A DNA stretch of 64,000 nt from an uncultured Flavobacterium sp. (GCF_951805225.1 NZ_OX638201.1:3286001-3350000); one strand, 5' to 3'; shown: positions 7,643 to 17,893, numbered from the stretch's first letter. Notes: generated from the sequence alone by a model not told the origin. A program made the numbers and translations.

Positions 7643-9241
7643 TTATTTAAAAGTATACGGTACTACTTCTTTCAATTTTGGATTTTTAATCAAATCATCA
7701 GATGGATAAGGCAATAAAAGGTTTGTCGCAGAAATTGAAATATGTTTTTCAACTTCTCTATTTCCTCTGTTTTGAGCTTCAAGAATAGCTTTAGCCTGAC
7801 TAAAAGGCAAACGTCCCAAATCAAAATAATAATCACCTTCGCAAGCTAGTTCTGCACGTCTTTCTTTAAAGATATCATCAAAAGAAATAGATACTTTTTC
7901 AGGAACACCAGCTCTTCTGCGAACTGCATTAAATGATCTTAAAGCATTTGGATCTGAAGTACTTCCTGATTGTGATCCTAAAATTGCTTCGGCATGAATT
8001 AACAACAATTCTGCATAACGCATCATATAACTATTCATACTGCTTTCGCCGTTAAACGGAGGATTAAATGGTCCTGTAATAGGTAAATTTTCTTTTCCGA
8101 TTACATATTTTTTCAAACCTGCACCAGATTTCTGAGCTTCATATTGTAGCGCAAATGTATATCCTAAAATCAATGGAGAATCTACATCAAGGTTTTGTGC
8201 ATAAGTTAGATTTGGATAAAAATCTCCAGGCAACATAAAAGTTTCTTTTCTTCTTTTATCACCATCTTCATAAACATTTTTAATCAAATCTTGTGATGGC
8301 GCGATCTGACCTGAATAAGTAGTTTCTACCAATCTGTTTTCAGGAGCAAATAATGTATTCGAAAAGTTTCCGTCAAAATAACCTCCCGCTCCAGTCCATT
8401 GCCATGCAAAAATAGACTCTTCGTTGTTATTATTTTTTTGCAACCATAAATCAGCAAAAGATTTCGTTGGCAATTCATCTCCACCCAATAATTTAAATTC
8501 TCCGCTATTGATAACTTCCTGCGCTAATGCTCTCGCCAATTCATATTTTTTCTCATATAAATATACTTTAGCCAAAAGTGCTTTTGCAGAACCGCTTGAT
8601 ACGTGTGCATTTGCAGCATAATTAGAACCTCTGTTTTTAGTTCTTAAATTGGCAATTGCAAATTTCAAATCGTTTTCAATGAATTTATATACATCTTCAG
8701 TTGGATTACTTGGAATCACATAATTCAAAGAATAATCGGCATTGTTTTCAATAATTGGCACATTTCCCCATAATCTTACCAAGAAGAAATAAGAGAAAGC
8801 TCTAATAAAATGAGATTCTCCCATTGCATTGTTCAATGCTTCTTTAGTTACATTTGGACCAACATTTTTAGGTAAACTATTAATGTAAGCATTAGAATTT
8901 GCAATGGCACCATAACAAGATCTCCAAGCATCAGAAATAAAAGACTGAGAATTTGTAAAACTCAAATCTGTAAATTTCCCAAAGTCATTATAGATATCCG
9001 CGTACATATTTCCGGAAATTACATCTGTAATACCGTAAAAAGCAGATTTATTCATATTAAACCAAACCAGACTATACAATCCGTTTGTAGCATTGTCAAG
9101 TTTTGTATCTGAGTCGTAATAGTTACCAATAGTAGGCGTACCTTCTGCAGGAACATCGATGAAATCCTGAGAACAAGAAGATGACATTAGTAATACAAGT
9201 GTCATGGCAATTGCACCGCTTCTTTTTATTATATTTTTCAT
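7643..9241 (-). CDS. SusD/RagB-family outer-membrane glycan-binding lipoprotein
   Basis: This 532-residue protein has a lipobox at LMSSSC (Cys23), followed by the SusD-like N-terminal region (FIDVPAEGTPTIGNYYDSDTKLDNATNGLYSLV) given here only as its start FIDVPAEGTP. TPR-type helices include AMGESHFIRAFSYFFLVRLW (about 140-160), and the family C-terminus is present: MMRYAELLLIHAEAI, FNAVRRRAGVP and ERRAELACEGDYYFDLGR. SusD proteins sit as a lid on the SusC transporter and hand it oligosaccharides. The gene lies 11 bases after susC and 18 bases before the SGBP gene, so the three should be co-transcribed. Confidence 0.95.
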   Translation of the reverse strand: MKNIIKRSGAIAMTLVLLMSSSCSQDFIDVPAEGTPTIGNYYDSDTKLDNATNGLYSLVWFNMNKSAFYGITDVISGNMYADIYNDFGKFTDLSFTNSQSFISDAWRSCYGAIANSNAYINSLPKNVGPNVTKEALNNAMGESHFIRAFSYFFLVRLWGNVPIIENNADYSLNYVIPSNPTEDVYKFIENDLKFAIANLRTKNRGSNYAANAHVSSGSAKALLAKVYLYEKKYELARALAQEVINSGEFKLLGGDELPTKSFADLWLQKNNNNEESIFAWQWTGAGGYFDGNFSNTLFAPENRLVETTYSGQIAPSQDLIKNVYEDGDKRRKETFMLPGDFYPNLTYAQNLDVDSPLILGYTFALQYEAQKSGAGLKKYVIGKENLPITGPFNPPFNGESSMNSYMMRYAELLLIHAEAILGSQSGSTSDPNALRSFNAVRRRAGVPEKVSISFDDIFKERRAELACEGDYYFDLGRLPFSQAKAILEAQNRGNREVEKHISISATNLLLPYPSDDLIKNPKLKEVVPYTFK

Positions 9242-9252
9242 ATTAATTCGTA

Positions 9253-12200
9253 TTAAAATTCAACATTAAAACCAAAAGTAATTTGTCTAGGCACCGGATA
9301 ACGACCATTATCAACTCCTGATAATAACGCATCCTGGTTGTAAGAACCTACCTCAGGGTCATAACCTGTGTATTTTGTAAAAGTGAATAAGTTTTGTCCC
9401 GAAGCATAAATTCTCAATCTTGATAATTTTAGTTGCGAAATCAAATCAGACGGTAAAGAATATCCAAGAGTTACGTTTTGAATTCTTAAGTAAGATCCGT
9501 CTTCTATAAAACGTGTTGATACAGAATTATTGATATTATCATAAGTTGACGGTCTTGGTAAAGAACCATTAATATTTGATGCTGAATAAAAATCTCCCGC
9601 TTCTGTCAAATAATTAGTTCCCAAATTACTGTTTAATGTTCCTGACATACGAGTTAAATTCATCAACTTATTTCCTGCCGTTCCCTGAACGAAAATAGAC
9701 AAATCAACATTTTTGTATTTGAAGCTGTTTGTGAATCCATAAGTAAATTTTGGGTTTGGATTTCCAATCGCTTTCAAATCGTTTTGATCAATAACACCAT
9801 CGTTATTTTGATCTTTATAAATTACATCTCCTTTTTGGAAATTTGGCTTTAGCGAATTCGTTCCATCTTTCAAGACAACTTTATTTCCTGTAGTATCGGT
9901 ATAACCATATTTAGTCAAATCATCGTCAGTTCTGTAAATACCTACAGCTTCGTATCCAATAAATTCACCAATTGGCAAACCTTCCTGAGTTCTGGATACC
10001 GTTACAGTATTATAAGCAAGAGTTCCCATTGTTTTCACAATATTTAATCCAGCCATATTTGTAACCTCATTTACATATTTAGTAATGTTTAAACTACTAT
10101 TCCAAGAAAAATTATCTGAGAATTTCTCTGTATAACCAACTGTAAACTCGATACCTTTATTATGCATACTTCCAAGGTTAAAATAAGGAGGATTTACACC
10201 ACCTTCATAATCACCACCTCCGGAAAGATAATTTGGCAAAGGAACCTGATATAAGAAATTTTTAGAAACTTTTTTGTACACATCTATCGAAGCCGTAAGT
10301 TTAGACTTAAACATTGTAAAATCAAGACCTAAGTTAGTCTGATCCTGAGTTTCCCATTTCAACTTTTGATTCGGTGTATTTGATGGCAAATAAGAAGTTC
10401 CCATAGAACTGTTAATCAAATGCAGGTTTGAATCATATAAATTATTCCCAATCTGATTGTTTCCTGTTTGTCCCCAACCTGCTCTTAATTTAATATTGTC
10501 AACGTATTTTTTAGTTCCTTCCATGAAAGCCTCGTTAGAAAGTTTCCAAGAACCACTTGCAGAACTAAAAACTCCCCATTTGTTTCCAGTGAAAAATTTT
10601 GAAGATCCATCAGTTCTTACTGCAGCAGAAACACTATATCTATCACCAAAATCATAAACTACCCTTCCTAAATAAGAAGCAAGAGTTTGAGTTCCGGAAT
10701 AAACACCGCTAGTTACCGCTTTTGGCAAATCAGATGCTGCAAGAGATTTATCGTTATTATCCTTATATCCTTCTGCAGTTATTGTATAACCTTCCCAATG
10801 TGCTCTGTTTGATTCTTGTACGGCAAGGATTGTGAAATTATGTTTACCAATCGTATTTCTATAAGTAAGCATGTTTTTTAAGTTCCATGAATTACCAGAA
10901 GATGGATTGTAATACAAATTCGCATAACTTTTTACTGCATTTCCTAAAGAATACATAGGATCAAAACGTTGTCCTAAATTGTCATACATATATCCACCAG
11001 CTTCAAAACGATATTCTAAACCTTTGAATAAATCAATTGAAGTATAGAAATTTCCAGAATAGTTTTTTCTAACCAAAGTATTAGAACCTAATAAAGAAGT
11101 CGCAACCGGATTCACAAATGAAGTATTTCCTCCAGAAGGCGGTCCTGAAAAAGCACCCGATAATTCTCTTACCGCAACATCAGGAGTGGCTAATAAAGAA
11201 GTAGCAACAACTCCGTTAAACTGACCATTTAATGTCAATTTTTCGTCTGTAAGAGCGCCACTAATATTAACACCAACTTTTATGAATTTGTTAACTCTTG
11301 CATCAATATTTGCTCTAACATTATATCTTTTAAATCCAGATTCGATTACAATACCATCCTGATCTAAAACTCCTCCAGAAAGGTAATAGTTGATTCCTTC
11401 TTTACCACCTGAAAACGACAACTGATTTGATTTCATAATTCCCGTTTGATAAATCGCATCTTGCCAATCCGTTCCTTTTCCTAAAAGTTCAGGATGAGCA
11501 AATTCAGGACGTTTTGATGTAGGATCATAAACATCAGCCAAAGCATTTTGATGAACTGCATATTGTTGCAAATTCATAGAATGTAGCTTTTTAGGCAAAT
11601 TGCTTATCGAATAAGAATTTTCGAAAGTTAATTTTCCAGTTCCTTTTTTACCAGATTTTGTAGTTACAATTACAACTCCATTTGCTCCACGAGAACCGTA
11701 AATAGCAGTTGCAGAAGCATCTTTCAAAATATCGATAGACTCAATATCACTAGGATTAATAAGTGCCAAAGGGCTTTGTGTAATATTACCATTATTCGAA
11801 AAATTACTATTCCCCTGTGCATTTCTTCCAGATGTAGACGAGTTACGAGCATCACCGGAAATTGGCACACCATCAATTACATACAAAGGTTCATTTGTAC
11901 CTGTCAAAGACGAAACACCTCTAATTCTAACAGAAACGTTACTTCCAGGCTCACCAGAATTGCTATTTACCACAACTCCCGCAGCTTTACCCTGCATCAT
12001 TTGGTCAAACGAAGCAACCTTTAAATTCTCGATATCTTTTGCACCAATACTAGAAATAGCACTGTTTACATCTTTTCTTTTTTGAGTTCCGTATCCAATT
12101 ACAACAACATCTTTTAAATCCTCAACATTAGATTTTAAAACGACATTAATAATCTTTTTTCCGTCAACAGCTATTTTTTGAGGATTAAAACCTATAAATG

Positions 12201-12450
12201 TAAAAACCAAAGTCGCATTTGCAGGAACATCAATTGTATATTTTCCGTCGAAATCAGTAGAAGCAGTTGTTTTTTGTCCAACAACTGTAATATTTGCGCC
12301 AGGAATAGATAATCCTTTTTCATCGGCAACAGTTCCTGATACTTTAACCTGCGCAGTAATAGAATTGCAGGCGAGCAACAAAAATAAAATCAAAGGAACA
12401 ACGCTGTGGTTAGCATTCCAATGAATAAAGTTAGTTAGTAGTTTTTTCAT
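9253..12450 (-). CDS. SusC/RagA-family TonB-dependent oligosaccharide transporter
   Basis: This 1065-residue protein starts with a signal peptide, then a carboxypeptidase-D regulatory-like domain (about 35-115: VSGTVADEKGLSIPGANITV, DFDGKYTIDVP). A TonB box-like segment DVVVIGYGTQKRKDV leads into the plug domain (QMMQGKAAGVVV, IRGVSSLTGTNEPLYVIDG, SIDILKDASATAIYGSRGAN). The 22-strand barrel ends in an aromatic residue (TFGFNVEF). With SusD it imports oligosaccharides over the outer membrane using TonB energy. It is the first gene of the susC-susD-SGBP operon and should be strongly substrate-induced. Mannan-derived substrates are inferred from the surrounding GH26, GH5, GH27 and GH130 genes. 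Confidence 0.96.
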   Translation of the reverse strand: MKKLLTNFIHWNANHSVVPLILFLLLACNSITAQVKVSGTVADEKGLSIPGANITVVGQKTTASTDFDGKYTIDVPANATLVFTFIGFNPQKIAVDGKKIINVVLKSNVEDLKDVVVIGYGTQKRKDVNSAISSIGAKDIENLKVASFDQMMQGKAAGVVVNSNSGEPGSNVSVRIRGVSSLTGTNEPLYVIDGVPISGDARNSSTSGRNAQGNSNFSNNGNITQSPLALINPSDIESIDILKDASATAIYGSRGANGVVIVTTKSGKKGTGKLTFENSYSISNLPKKLHSMNLQQYAVHQNALADVYDPTSKRPEFAHPELLGKGTDWQDAIYQTGIMKSNQLSFSGGKEGINYYLSGGVLDQDGIVIESGFKRYNVRANIDARVNKFIKVGVNISGALTDEKLTLNGQFNGVVATSLLATPDVAVRELSGAFSGPPSGGNTSFVNPVATSLLGSNTLVRKNYSGNFYTSIDLFKGLEYRFEAGGYMYDNLGQRFDPMYSLGNAVKSYANLYYNPSSGNSWNLKNMLTYRNTIGKHNFTILAVQESNRAHWEGYTITAEGYKDNNDKSLAASDLPKAVTSGVYSGTQTLASYLGRVVYDFGDRYSVSAAVRTDGSSKFFTGNKWGVFSSASGSWKLSNEAFMEGTKKYVDNIKLRAGWGQTGNNQIGNNLYDSNLHLINSSMGTSYLPSNTPNQKLKWETQDQTNLGLDFTMFKSKLTASIDVYKKVSKNFLYQVPLPNYLSGGGDYEGGVNPPYFNLGSMHNKGIEFTVGYTEKFSDNFSWNSSLNITKYVNEVTNMAGLNIVKTMGTLAYNTVTVSRTQEGLPIGEFIGYEAVGIYRTDDDLTKYGYTDTTGNKVVLKDGTNSLKPNFQKGDVIYKDQNNDGVIDQNDLKAIGNPNPKFTYGFTNSFKYKNVDLSIFVQGTAGNKLMNLTRMSGTLNSNLGTNYLTEAGDFYSASNINGSLPRPSTYDNINNSVSTRFIEDGSYLRIQNVTLGYSLPSDLISQLKLSRLRIYASGQNLFTFTKYTGYDPEVGSYNQDALLSGVDNGRYPVPRQITFGFNVEF

Positions 12451-12534
12451 AATAAATGTTTGGTTAGTTTAAATTTGTTTTATTCATAATTCAAGTGATA
12501 AAAAAGGATTTAATTATTCTCTCAAATTATTTAA

Positions 12535-12562
12535 CAAATCTATAACACAAGAAAACATCAAA
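12535..12562 (-). promoter_or_regulatory. Candidate promoter of the susC operon
   Basis: On the minus strand TAGATTTG (12542-12535) matches the Bacteroidota -7 consensus TAnnTTTG, 85 bases before the susC start. A TTTG (12562-12559) lies 16 bases upstream of it as a possible -33 element; this spacing is shorter than usual. The remaining gap to 12766 (317 bases in all) is A+T-rich with no other recognisable feature. Confidence 0.4.
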
Positions 12563-12766
12563 TCGATAGTATTATATCATTTAATGATAATATTTTTACT
12601 ATAGCGCTTTAAAAAAACATATATAAAAATAAAAGCAGTAAAAAATTACATTATTCGCAATCACTACACCCTAAACTACTTAGAATTATAAATAAAAATT
12701 AACGAATCCTTAAAAAAGCAAACGATTTCGTTAAAAATAATATTTGTTTGTGTAAAAAAAGTATCA

Positions 12767-13645
12767 CTACAAAATACGTTTTAATCCAGAAAAATCTTCT
12801 CTATATTGGCTCGGAGTACAGTTTTTTATAGCCTTAAAGCTACGATTGAAGTTTGCAATATTATTAAAGCCAGATTTAAAAGCCACTTCAGAAACACTCA
12901 TATCTTTCTCAACAAGCCATCTCGCAGCATATCCAATTCGGATATCATTAATATAATTGACAAAAGTTTTCCCAGTACGTTTTTTAATAAATCGGTTAAA
13001 AGAAATAATAGACATACTTGCAACATTTGCCACATCTTCTAAAGTGATTTTTTCAGCAAAATGTTTCTGCACATATTCATAAACCAACTTCATTTTATCA
13101 TAATCATCAAACGTGTCATAATCTACCGTATAAGTCGAAAGTAAACGTTGATTTCTGGAATTTGCCAAATCATATAATAAAGAAGTGATTTCCAAAAAAT
13201 AATCCATCCCGTCTAGTTTAGAAAGCCTTACAAGTCTTGGCGTTAATTCTTCGGCTACTTTTTTCGAAAATAAAATACCGTGAATCGATCGATTAAACAT
13301 ATCCCGAATTGGATTCATAATACGTCTCGACAATAAAGATTCATGAAATAAATCGTTATGAAACTGAATTGTTATTTCATGGATTTTTTTACTCGTACAT
13401 TTATTTAATTCCCAACCGTGGTATAAATTTGGACCAATCAAAACCAATTCGACATTATCGATTTCTTCAATATTATCTCCAACAACACGCTTTACTCCTT
13501 TTCCATTTAAAATAAAATTGATCTCGAATTCCGGATGATAATGCACAGGAAAATCAAAACTATCTTTTACTCTGTCAAACACTAAAAAACTATCTCCACT
13601 TGATAACGGAGCGATTTCTCTATAAAAATTTTTAGAACTACTCAT
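12767..13645 (-). CDS. AraC-family transcriptional regulator
   Basis: This 292-residue protein has an N-terminal cupin-like sensing domain (about residues 15-110: HYHPEFEINFILNGKGVKRVVGD, of which HYHPEFEINFILNG is the core) and a C-terminal pair of helix-turn-helix motifs (about 185-285: ITLEDVANVASMSIISFNRF and MSVSEVAFKSGFNNIANFNR). AraC/XylS proteins of this type sense a small sugar ligand and activate nearby catabolic operons. It sits between the minus-strand susC operon and the divergent plus-strand mannanase operon, so it is the best candidate regulator of both. Unlike many Bacteroidota loci, no hybrid two-component system or SusR-like regulator is adjacent. The inducer is unknown; mannobiose would be a reasonable guess. 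Confidence 0.9.
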   Translation of the reverse strand: MSSSKNFYREIAPLSSGDSFLVFDRVKDSFDFPVHYHPEFEINFILNGKGVKRVVGDNIEEIDNVELVLIGPNLYHGWELNKCTSKKIHEITIQFHNDLFHESLLSRRIMNPIRDMFNRSIHGILFSKKVAEELTPRLVRLSKLDGMDYFLEITSLLYDLANSRNQRLLSTYTVDYDTFDDYDKMKLVYEYVQKHFAEKITLEDVANVASMSIISFNRFIKKRTGKTFVNYINDIRIGYAARWLVEKDMSVSEVAFKSGFNNIANFNRSFKAIKNCTPSQYREDFSGLKRIL

Positions 13646-13744
13646 CTTTAAAACGATTTAGAAAGTGATATTTGATTTTTTTTATTTGCAATAATATGAT
13701 ATATAATTGATAAAATAATATTAATTATGCGATAAACATCCGAT

Positions 13745-13835
13745 TATCTTTGAAAAATAGAATTGTCAATTTTACAAAAACAACATTGATAATAAACATT
13801 AATCATTTTTAATATAATATGTTTTTATAGTTTTG
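13745..13835 (+). promoter_or_regulatory. Candidate promoter boxes of the plus-strand mannan operon
   Basis: The divergent gap between the AraC gene and the GH26 gene (about 300 bases) contains two TAnnTTTG matches on the plus strand: TATCTTTG at 13745-13752 and TAGTTTTG at 13828-13835. The second lies 114 bases before the ATG. Neither has a convincing -33 TTTG at the usual distance, which would fit a promoter that needs an activator. No gene is present in the gap. Confidence 0.35.
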
Positions 13836-13948
13836 ATAATTTTAACGGGAAAATGGTATTGAATTTTCGATTAGAAAATAAGTCATTTTAAAAACGTTTA
13901 TCAATTCATAAAACCGCATTCATTACATTGAAAACAAGTCCATTCATA

Positions 13949-15085
13949 ATGAGAAAAAACATAATAACACTAATCACAGCAGTATTTATAGGGACTTCTT
14001 GTTCTGCAAAGCCTATTAGTAGTAATACTAATTTGTCACTTTCAGATAAAAAAGCAACACCTGAGACTGTTTCATTATATAAAAAACTAGTCCAATTGAG
14101 CCAAAAAGGATATCTATTTGGACATCAGGATGATCTTGCTTACGGTGTAAATTGGAAATACGAAGATGGCCGAAGCGACGTAAAAGATGTCGTTGGAGAT
14201 TATCCAGCCGTATATGGTTGGGATTTGGCAGGCTTAGAAAAAGACAGTCCGAATAATATCGACGGAATTCCATTTACAAAAATGAAACAATACATCGAAG
14301 AAAGCCACGAACGAGGCGGAATCACAACGATAAGCTGGCATTTTGATAATCCGGCAACTGGAAAAAGTGCTTGGGATAATGTTCCAAATTCACTTAAAAC
14401 AGTTTTACCCAGAGGAGAAAATCATCAAAAATTCACCGTTTGGCTAGACAAAGCGGCCAATTATCTTTTATCCTTAAAAGATAAAAAAGGAAAAAATATT
14501 CCAGTTCTTTTTAGACCATATCACGAACTTACCGGAGGTTGGTTTTGGTGGGGAAAAGGAAATTGTACTCCAGAAGAATTCAAAACCTTATGGAAATTCA
14601 CCTTTGATTATTTACAGAAAAAAGGAGTTCACAACTTAATTTACATTTATAACACAAGCAGTTTCAAGACACAAGAAGATTTTCTATCGAATTATCCTGG
14701 CTATCAATATGCCGATGTTTTAAGTTTTGATTCTTATCAGAATAATGATGATAAAGAAGGTACAAAGTTTATTGAAGAAGTTCAAAGCCAACTTAAAATT
14801 ATAAATGAACTTGGCGCAAAACAACATAAATTAATAGCGATAGCCGAAGCAGGTTATGAAGCAATTCCAGATCCAAAATGGTGGACAGGAACTCTTGACA
14901 AAGCTATTGGCGACTATAAAATCTCTTACGTTTTATTGTGGAGAAACCACGGCTGGCAGGAAAAAGAAAAAAAGATGCATTATTATGCCCCATATTCCGG
15001 CCAGATAAGCGAGAAAGATTTTATCGATTTCTATAAACTGAATAAAACCTTATTTGAAAAAGACATTAAAAAAATTAAAAATTGA
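13949..15085 (+). CDS. GH26 endo-beta-1,4-mannanase lipoprotein
   Basis: The ATG at 13949 was chosen over a TTG at 13928 because it starts a proper lipoprotein signal, MRKNIITLITAVFIGTSC (Cys18). The GH26 domain spans about residues 35-375. It shows LFGHQDDLAYG, ISWHFDNP, the acid/base motif FRPYHELTGGWFWWG (Glu193) and the nucleophile in IAIAEAGYE (Glu300). Family members hydrolyse internal beta-1,4-mannosidic bonds, and some release mannobiose from chain ends. As first gene of the mannanase-permease-GH130-epimerase row it corresponds in position to the mannanase of the B. fragilis mannan cassette. A membrane-anchored lipoprotein facing either the surface or the periplasm is expected. Confidence 0.94.
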   Translation: MRKNIITLITAVFIGTSCSAKPISSNTNLSLSDKKATPETVSLYKKLVQLSQKGYLFGHQDDLAYGVNWKYEDGRSDVKDVVGDYPAVYGWDLAGLEKDSPNNIDGIPFTKMKQYIEESHERGGITTISWHFDNPATGKSAWDNVPNSLKTVLPRGENHQKFTVWLDKAANYLLSLKDKKGKNIPVLFRPYHELTGGWFWWGKGNCTPEEFKTLWKFTFDYLQKKGVHNLIYIYNTSSFKTQEDFLSNYPGYQYADVLSFDSYQNNDDKEGTKFIEEVQSQLKIINELGAKQHKLIAIAEAGYEAIPDPKWWTGTLDKAIGDYKISYVLLWRNHGWQEKEKKMHYYAPYSGQISEKDFIDFYKLNKTLFEKDIKKIKN

Positions 15086-15099
15086 GAATTAAAAATTAA

Positions 15100-15226
15100 A
15101 AATCCGCTTAAATCCGCGTCATCTGCGTGCAAAAAATTCAAGGCATATAGACATCTATTTTAAGCAAAAATAAAATCTGTTTTTATCCGCGTTTTTACGA
15201 AGTAAATCCGTTTTATCCTCGTCAAA
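15100..15226. repeat. Intergenic repeat of the ATCCGCGT/ATCTGCGTGCAAA type, copy 1
   Basis: The 190-base gap between the GH26 and symporter genes is largely made of ATCCGCTTAAATCCGCGTCA, ATCTGCGTGCAAA and, further on, ATCCGCG and AAATCCGTTTTATCC. Related wording recurs at 30131-30240 (GCACGCAGATTTAAAAGGAT) and in the fragment near 26870-26910. The arms are only partly complementary. Transcription presumably continues through it into the symporter gene. Confidence 0.6.
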
Positions 15227-15277
15227 ACACACACAGAAACATTAAAATAATTAACCAAACAAAACCACAAAAGCCTA

Positions 15278-16669
15278 ATGCACGACAAAATTAGTTTAAA
15301 AGAAAAAATAGGTTACGGCCTTGGAGACGCCGCATCATCTATGTTCTGGAAAATTTTCAGCATGTACCTCCTATTTTTCTACACCGATGTTTTCGGTTTG
15401 GCGCCAGCAGTCGTTGGAACCATGTTTTTGATCACCAGAATCTGGGATTCTTGTTTTGACCCAATTGTTGGAATCATCGCTGACCGAACAAAAAGCAAAT
15501 GGGGAAAATTCAGACCGTATTTATTATGGGTTGCCGTGCCTTTTGCTGTTATTGGAGTTTTGACTTTTTACACACCCGATTTTGACGAAAAAGGAAAAAT
15601 AATATATGCCTACGTAACCTATTCGGCGATGATGATGATTTATTCCTTAATCAATGTACCGTATGCATCACTTTTAGGCGTTATGTCTTCTGACCGAAAA
15701 GAAAGAACCACATTATCCTCCTATAGAATGGTTTTTGCTTTTGGCGGAAGCCTTCTCGCACTTTGGTTAATTGAACCATTAGTAAATTACTTCGGCGGAA
15801 GCCTGAATTCTAAAACAGGTTGGTTGGCAACAATCACCGTTTTTGGAGTAATTACAACAGCTTTTTTCTGGGGTTGTTTTTTCTTCACCAAAGAAAGAGT
15901 AAAACCAATTTCCGACGAAAAAAACAACTTAAAAGAAGATTTAAAAGATTTATTAAAAAATAAACCGTGGTGGATTTTATTAGGTGCCGGAATTGGCGCT
16001 TTAGTTTTCAATTCAATCCGCGATGGTGCAGCCGTTTACTACTTTAAATATTATGTAAGCAGCAGCGTAAACTTTGATTTTTCCCTTTTTGGAACAAGTT
16101 TCCATATGACACCAACTTCTATTTATTTGGTTCTGGGACAAGCAGCAAATATTATTGGAGTTATTGCCGCCACGCCAATCGCAAATAGAATTGGAAAAAA
16201 GAAAACCTTTTTTGGTGCCATGGCTTTAGCAGCAATATTGAGTTTGATTTTCTATTTCTTCGGAAAAGAAGATATTTTGTTAATCCTGATTTTCCAGGTT
16301 TTAATCAGTATTTGTGCCGGTTGCATTTTCCCATTAATTTGGTCAATGTATGCAGATAGCGCCGATTATTCAGAGTGGAAACAAGGACGAAGAGCAACAG
16401 GATTAGTATTCTCTGCTTCGTCAATGTCACAAAAATTCGGATGGACAATTGGTGGCGCCGGAACCGGATGGCTTTTAGGCTATTATGGTTTTCAGGCAAA
16501 TGTTGAACAAACCGCCGTAACTCAAAACGGAATTCAATTAATGTTAAGTATTCTTCCTGCAATTGCAGCAATTATATCAGTCGTTTTTATCTTATTCTAT
16601 CCATTATCTGAAGAAAAACTTCAAATAATCGAACAAGATTTGGACGAAAAACGAGACCAGAACAATTAA
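15278..16669 (+). CDS. GPH-family (MFS) sugar:cation symporter, probable mannobiose transporter
   Basis: This 463-residue integral membrane protein has about 12 hydrophobic helices. The GPH-family N-terminus is present: LKEKIGYGLGDAASSMFW, then WDSCFDPIVGIIADRTKSKWGKFRPYLLW (core motif GIIADRTKSKWGKFRPY). The central loop (about 195-230) is rich in charged residues, and a late segment reads YADSADYSEWKQGRRATGL. The family moves glycosides and disaccharides with H+ or Na+. It lies 29 bases before the GH130 gene, so in this operon it should bring beta-1,4-mannobiose into the cytoplasm. The substrate is inferred from synteny with the B. fragilis permease-phosphorylase-epimerase set. Confidence 0.88.
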   Translation: MHDKISLKEKIGYGLGDAASSMFWKIFSMYLLFFYTDVFGLAPAVVGTMFLITRIWDSCFDPIVGIIADRTKSKWGKFRPYLLWVAVPFAVIGVLTFYTPDFDEKGKIIYAYVTYSAMMMIYSLINVPYASLLGVMSSDRKERTTLSSYRMVFAFGGSLLALWLIEPLVNYFGGSLNSKTGWLATITVFGVITTAFFWGCFFFTKERVKPISDEKNNLKEDLKDLLKNKPWWILLGAGIGALVFNSIRDGAAVYYFKYYVSSSVNFDFSLFGTSFHMTPTSIYLVLGQAANIIGVIAATPIANRIGKKKTFFGAMALAAILSLIFYFFGKEDILLILIFQVLISICAGCIFPLIWSMYADSADYSEWKQGRRATGLVFSASSMSQKFGWTIGGAGTGWLLGYYGFQANVEQTAVTQNGIQLMLSILPAIAAIISVVFILFYPLSEEKLQIIEQDLDEKRDQNN

Positions 16670-16698
16670 AATTATTACCCATACCGAAATCAAATAAT

Positions 16699-17889
16699 AT
16701 GACAACAATAACCTCTTCAGCTATATTTCAAGATAGAAAAGTAGCATTAGAAAAAGAACATAGAACATTGGTTGAGCAAAAGAATGCTCCACAAGATCAA
16801 GCCGGAAACGGTATTTACGAACGCTACAAAAATCCAGTTGTTACAGCAGCACACGTACCATTGAACTGGCGTTTTGATTTGAACGAAACAACCAATCCTT
16901 TTTTGCAGGAAAGAATTGGGATGAACGCAGCTTTTAACGCTGGCGCAATGAAATGGAATGGGAAATATCTCCTTGCCGTTCGTGTAGAAGGAATCGACAG
17001 AAAATCTTTTTTCGCTATAGCGGAAAGTCCAAATGGCGTAGATAATTTTAAGTTTTGGGAGAAACCATGCGTGATTCCACAAACGTCAGAACCGGACACA
17101 AACGTTTATGACATGCGTTTAATCAACCATGAAGACGGTTGGGTTTACGGTATTTTTTGTACCGAAAGAAAAGATCCAAAAGCTCCAAAAGGCGATACAA
17201 GTTCGGCTGTAGCCAATGCCGGAATCGTTCGCTCAAAAGATTTGATTAACTGGGAAAGATTGCCGGATTTGATTTCGAATACAGGACAACAACGAAATGT
17301 AGTTTTACATCCGGAATTCGTAGACGGAAAATATGCTTTATACACGCGTCCGCAAGATGGATTTATTGATGTTGGAGCCGGTGGCGGAATTGGTTTAGGA
17401 TATGTAGATGACATGACAAATCCGGTTGTAAAAGACGAAAAAATTATCTTCGGAAAACAATATCATACTATTTATGAATTGAAAAATGGTCTTGGTCCCG
17501 CTCCAATTAAAACCGAAAAAGGTTGGTTGCATCTTGCACACGGCGTTAGAAATACAGCTGCAGGATTGCGCTACACACTTTATATGTTCATGACAGATTT
17601 GAATGACATTTCGAAAGTTACGCACGTTCCTGCTGGACATTTTATGGGACCAGAAGGAATCGAAAGAGTTGGCGATGTCTCAAATGTTTTATTCTCAAAC
17701 GGTTGGATTGAAGATACTGACGGAACCGTTTATGTATATTATGCTTCATCTGATACAAGAATGCACGTTGCAGTTTCGTCTGTAGAAAAACTGGTTGATT
17801 ATGTTACTAATGCGCCTTCAGATACTTTTATTTCTGCAGGATCTGTAAAAACAATCATTAGCCAAATCGAAAAAAACAACACAATATAA
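16699..17889 (+). CDS. GH130 4-O-beta-D-mannosyl-D-glucose phosphorylase
   Basis: This 396-residue cytoplasmic protein has no signal peptide. Family-130 five-bladed propeller motifs include NAAFNAGAMKWNGKYLLAVR, EPDTNVYDMRLIN (catalytic Asp138) and GQQRNVVLHPE. Further on are GFIDVGAGGGIGLG, LGPAPIKTEKGWLHLAHGVR and the C-terminal YVYYASSDTRMHVAVS. Length and motifs match GH130 subfamily 1, whose characterised member from B. fragilis splits mannosylglucose with phosphate into mannose-1-phosphate and glucose. The neighbouring epimerase makes the substrate and the upstream symporter supplies mannobiose, which fits. Four bases separate its stop from the next start, which implies translational coupling. 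Confidence 0.93.
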   Translation: MTTITSSAIFQDRKVALEKEHRTLVEQKNAPQDQAGNGIYERYKNPVVTAAHVPLNWRFDLNETTNPFLQERIGMNAAFNAGAMKWNGKYLLAVRVEGIDRKSFFAIAESPNGVDNFKFWEKPCVIPQTSEPDTNVYDMRLINHEDGWVYGIFCTERKDPKAPKGDTSSAVANAGIVRSKDLINWERLPDLISNTGQQRNVVLHPEFVDGKYALYTRPQDGFIDVGAGGGIGLGYVDDMTNPVVKDEKIIFGKQYHTIYELKNGLGPAPIKTEKGWLHLAHGVRNTAAGLRYTLYMFMTDLNDISKVTHVPAGHFMGPEGIERVGDVSNVLFSNGWIEDTDGTVYVYYASSDTRMHVAVSSVEKLVDYVTNAPSDTFISAGSVKTIISQIEKNNTI

Positions 17890-17893
17890 TATC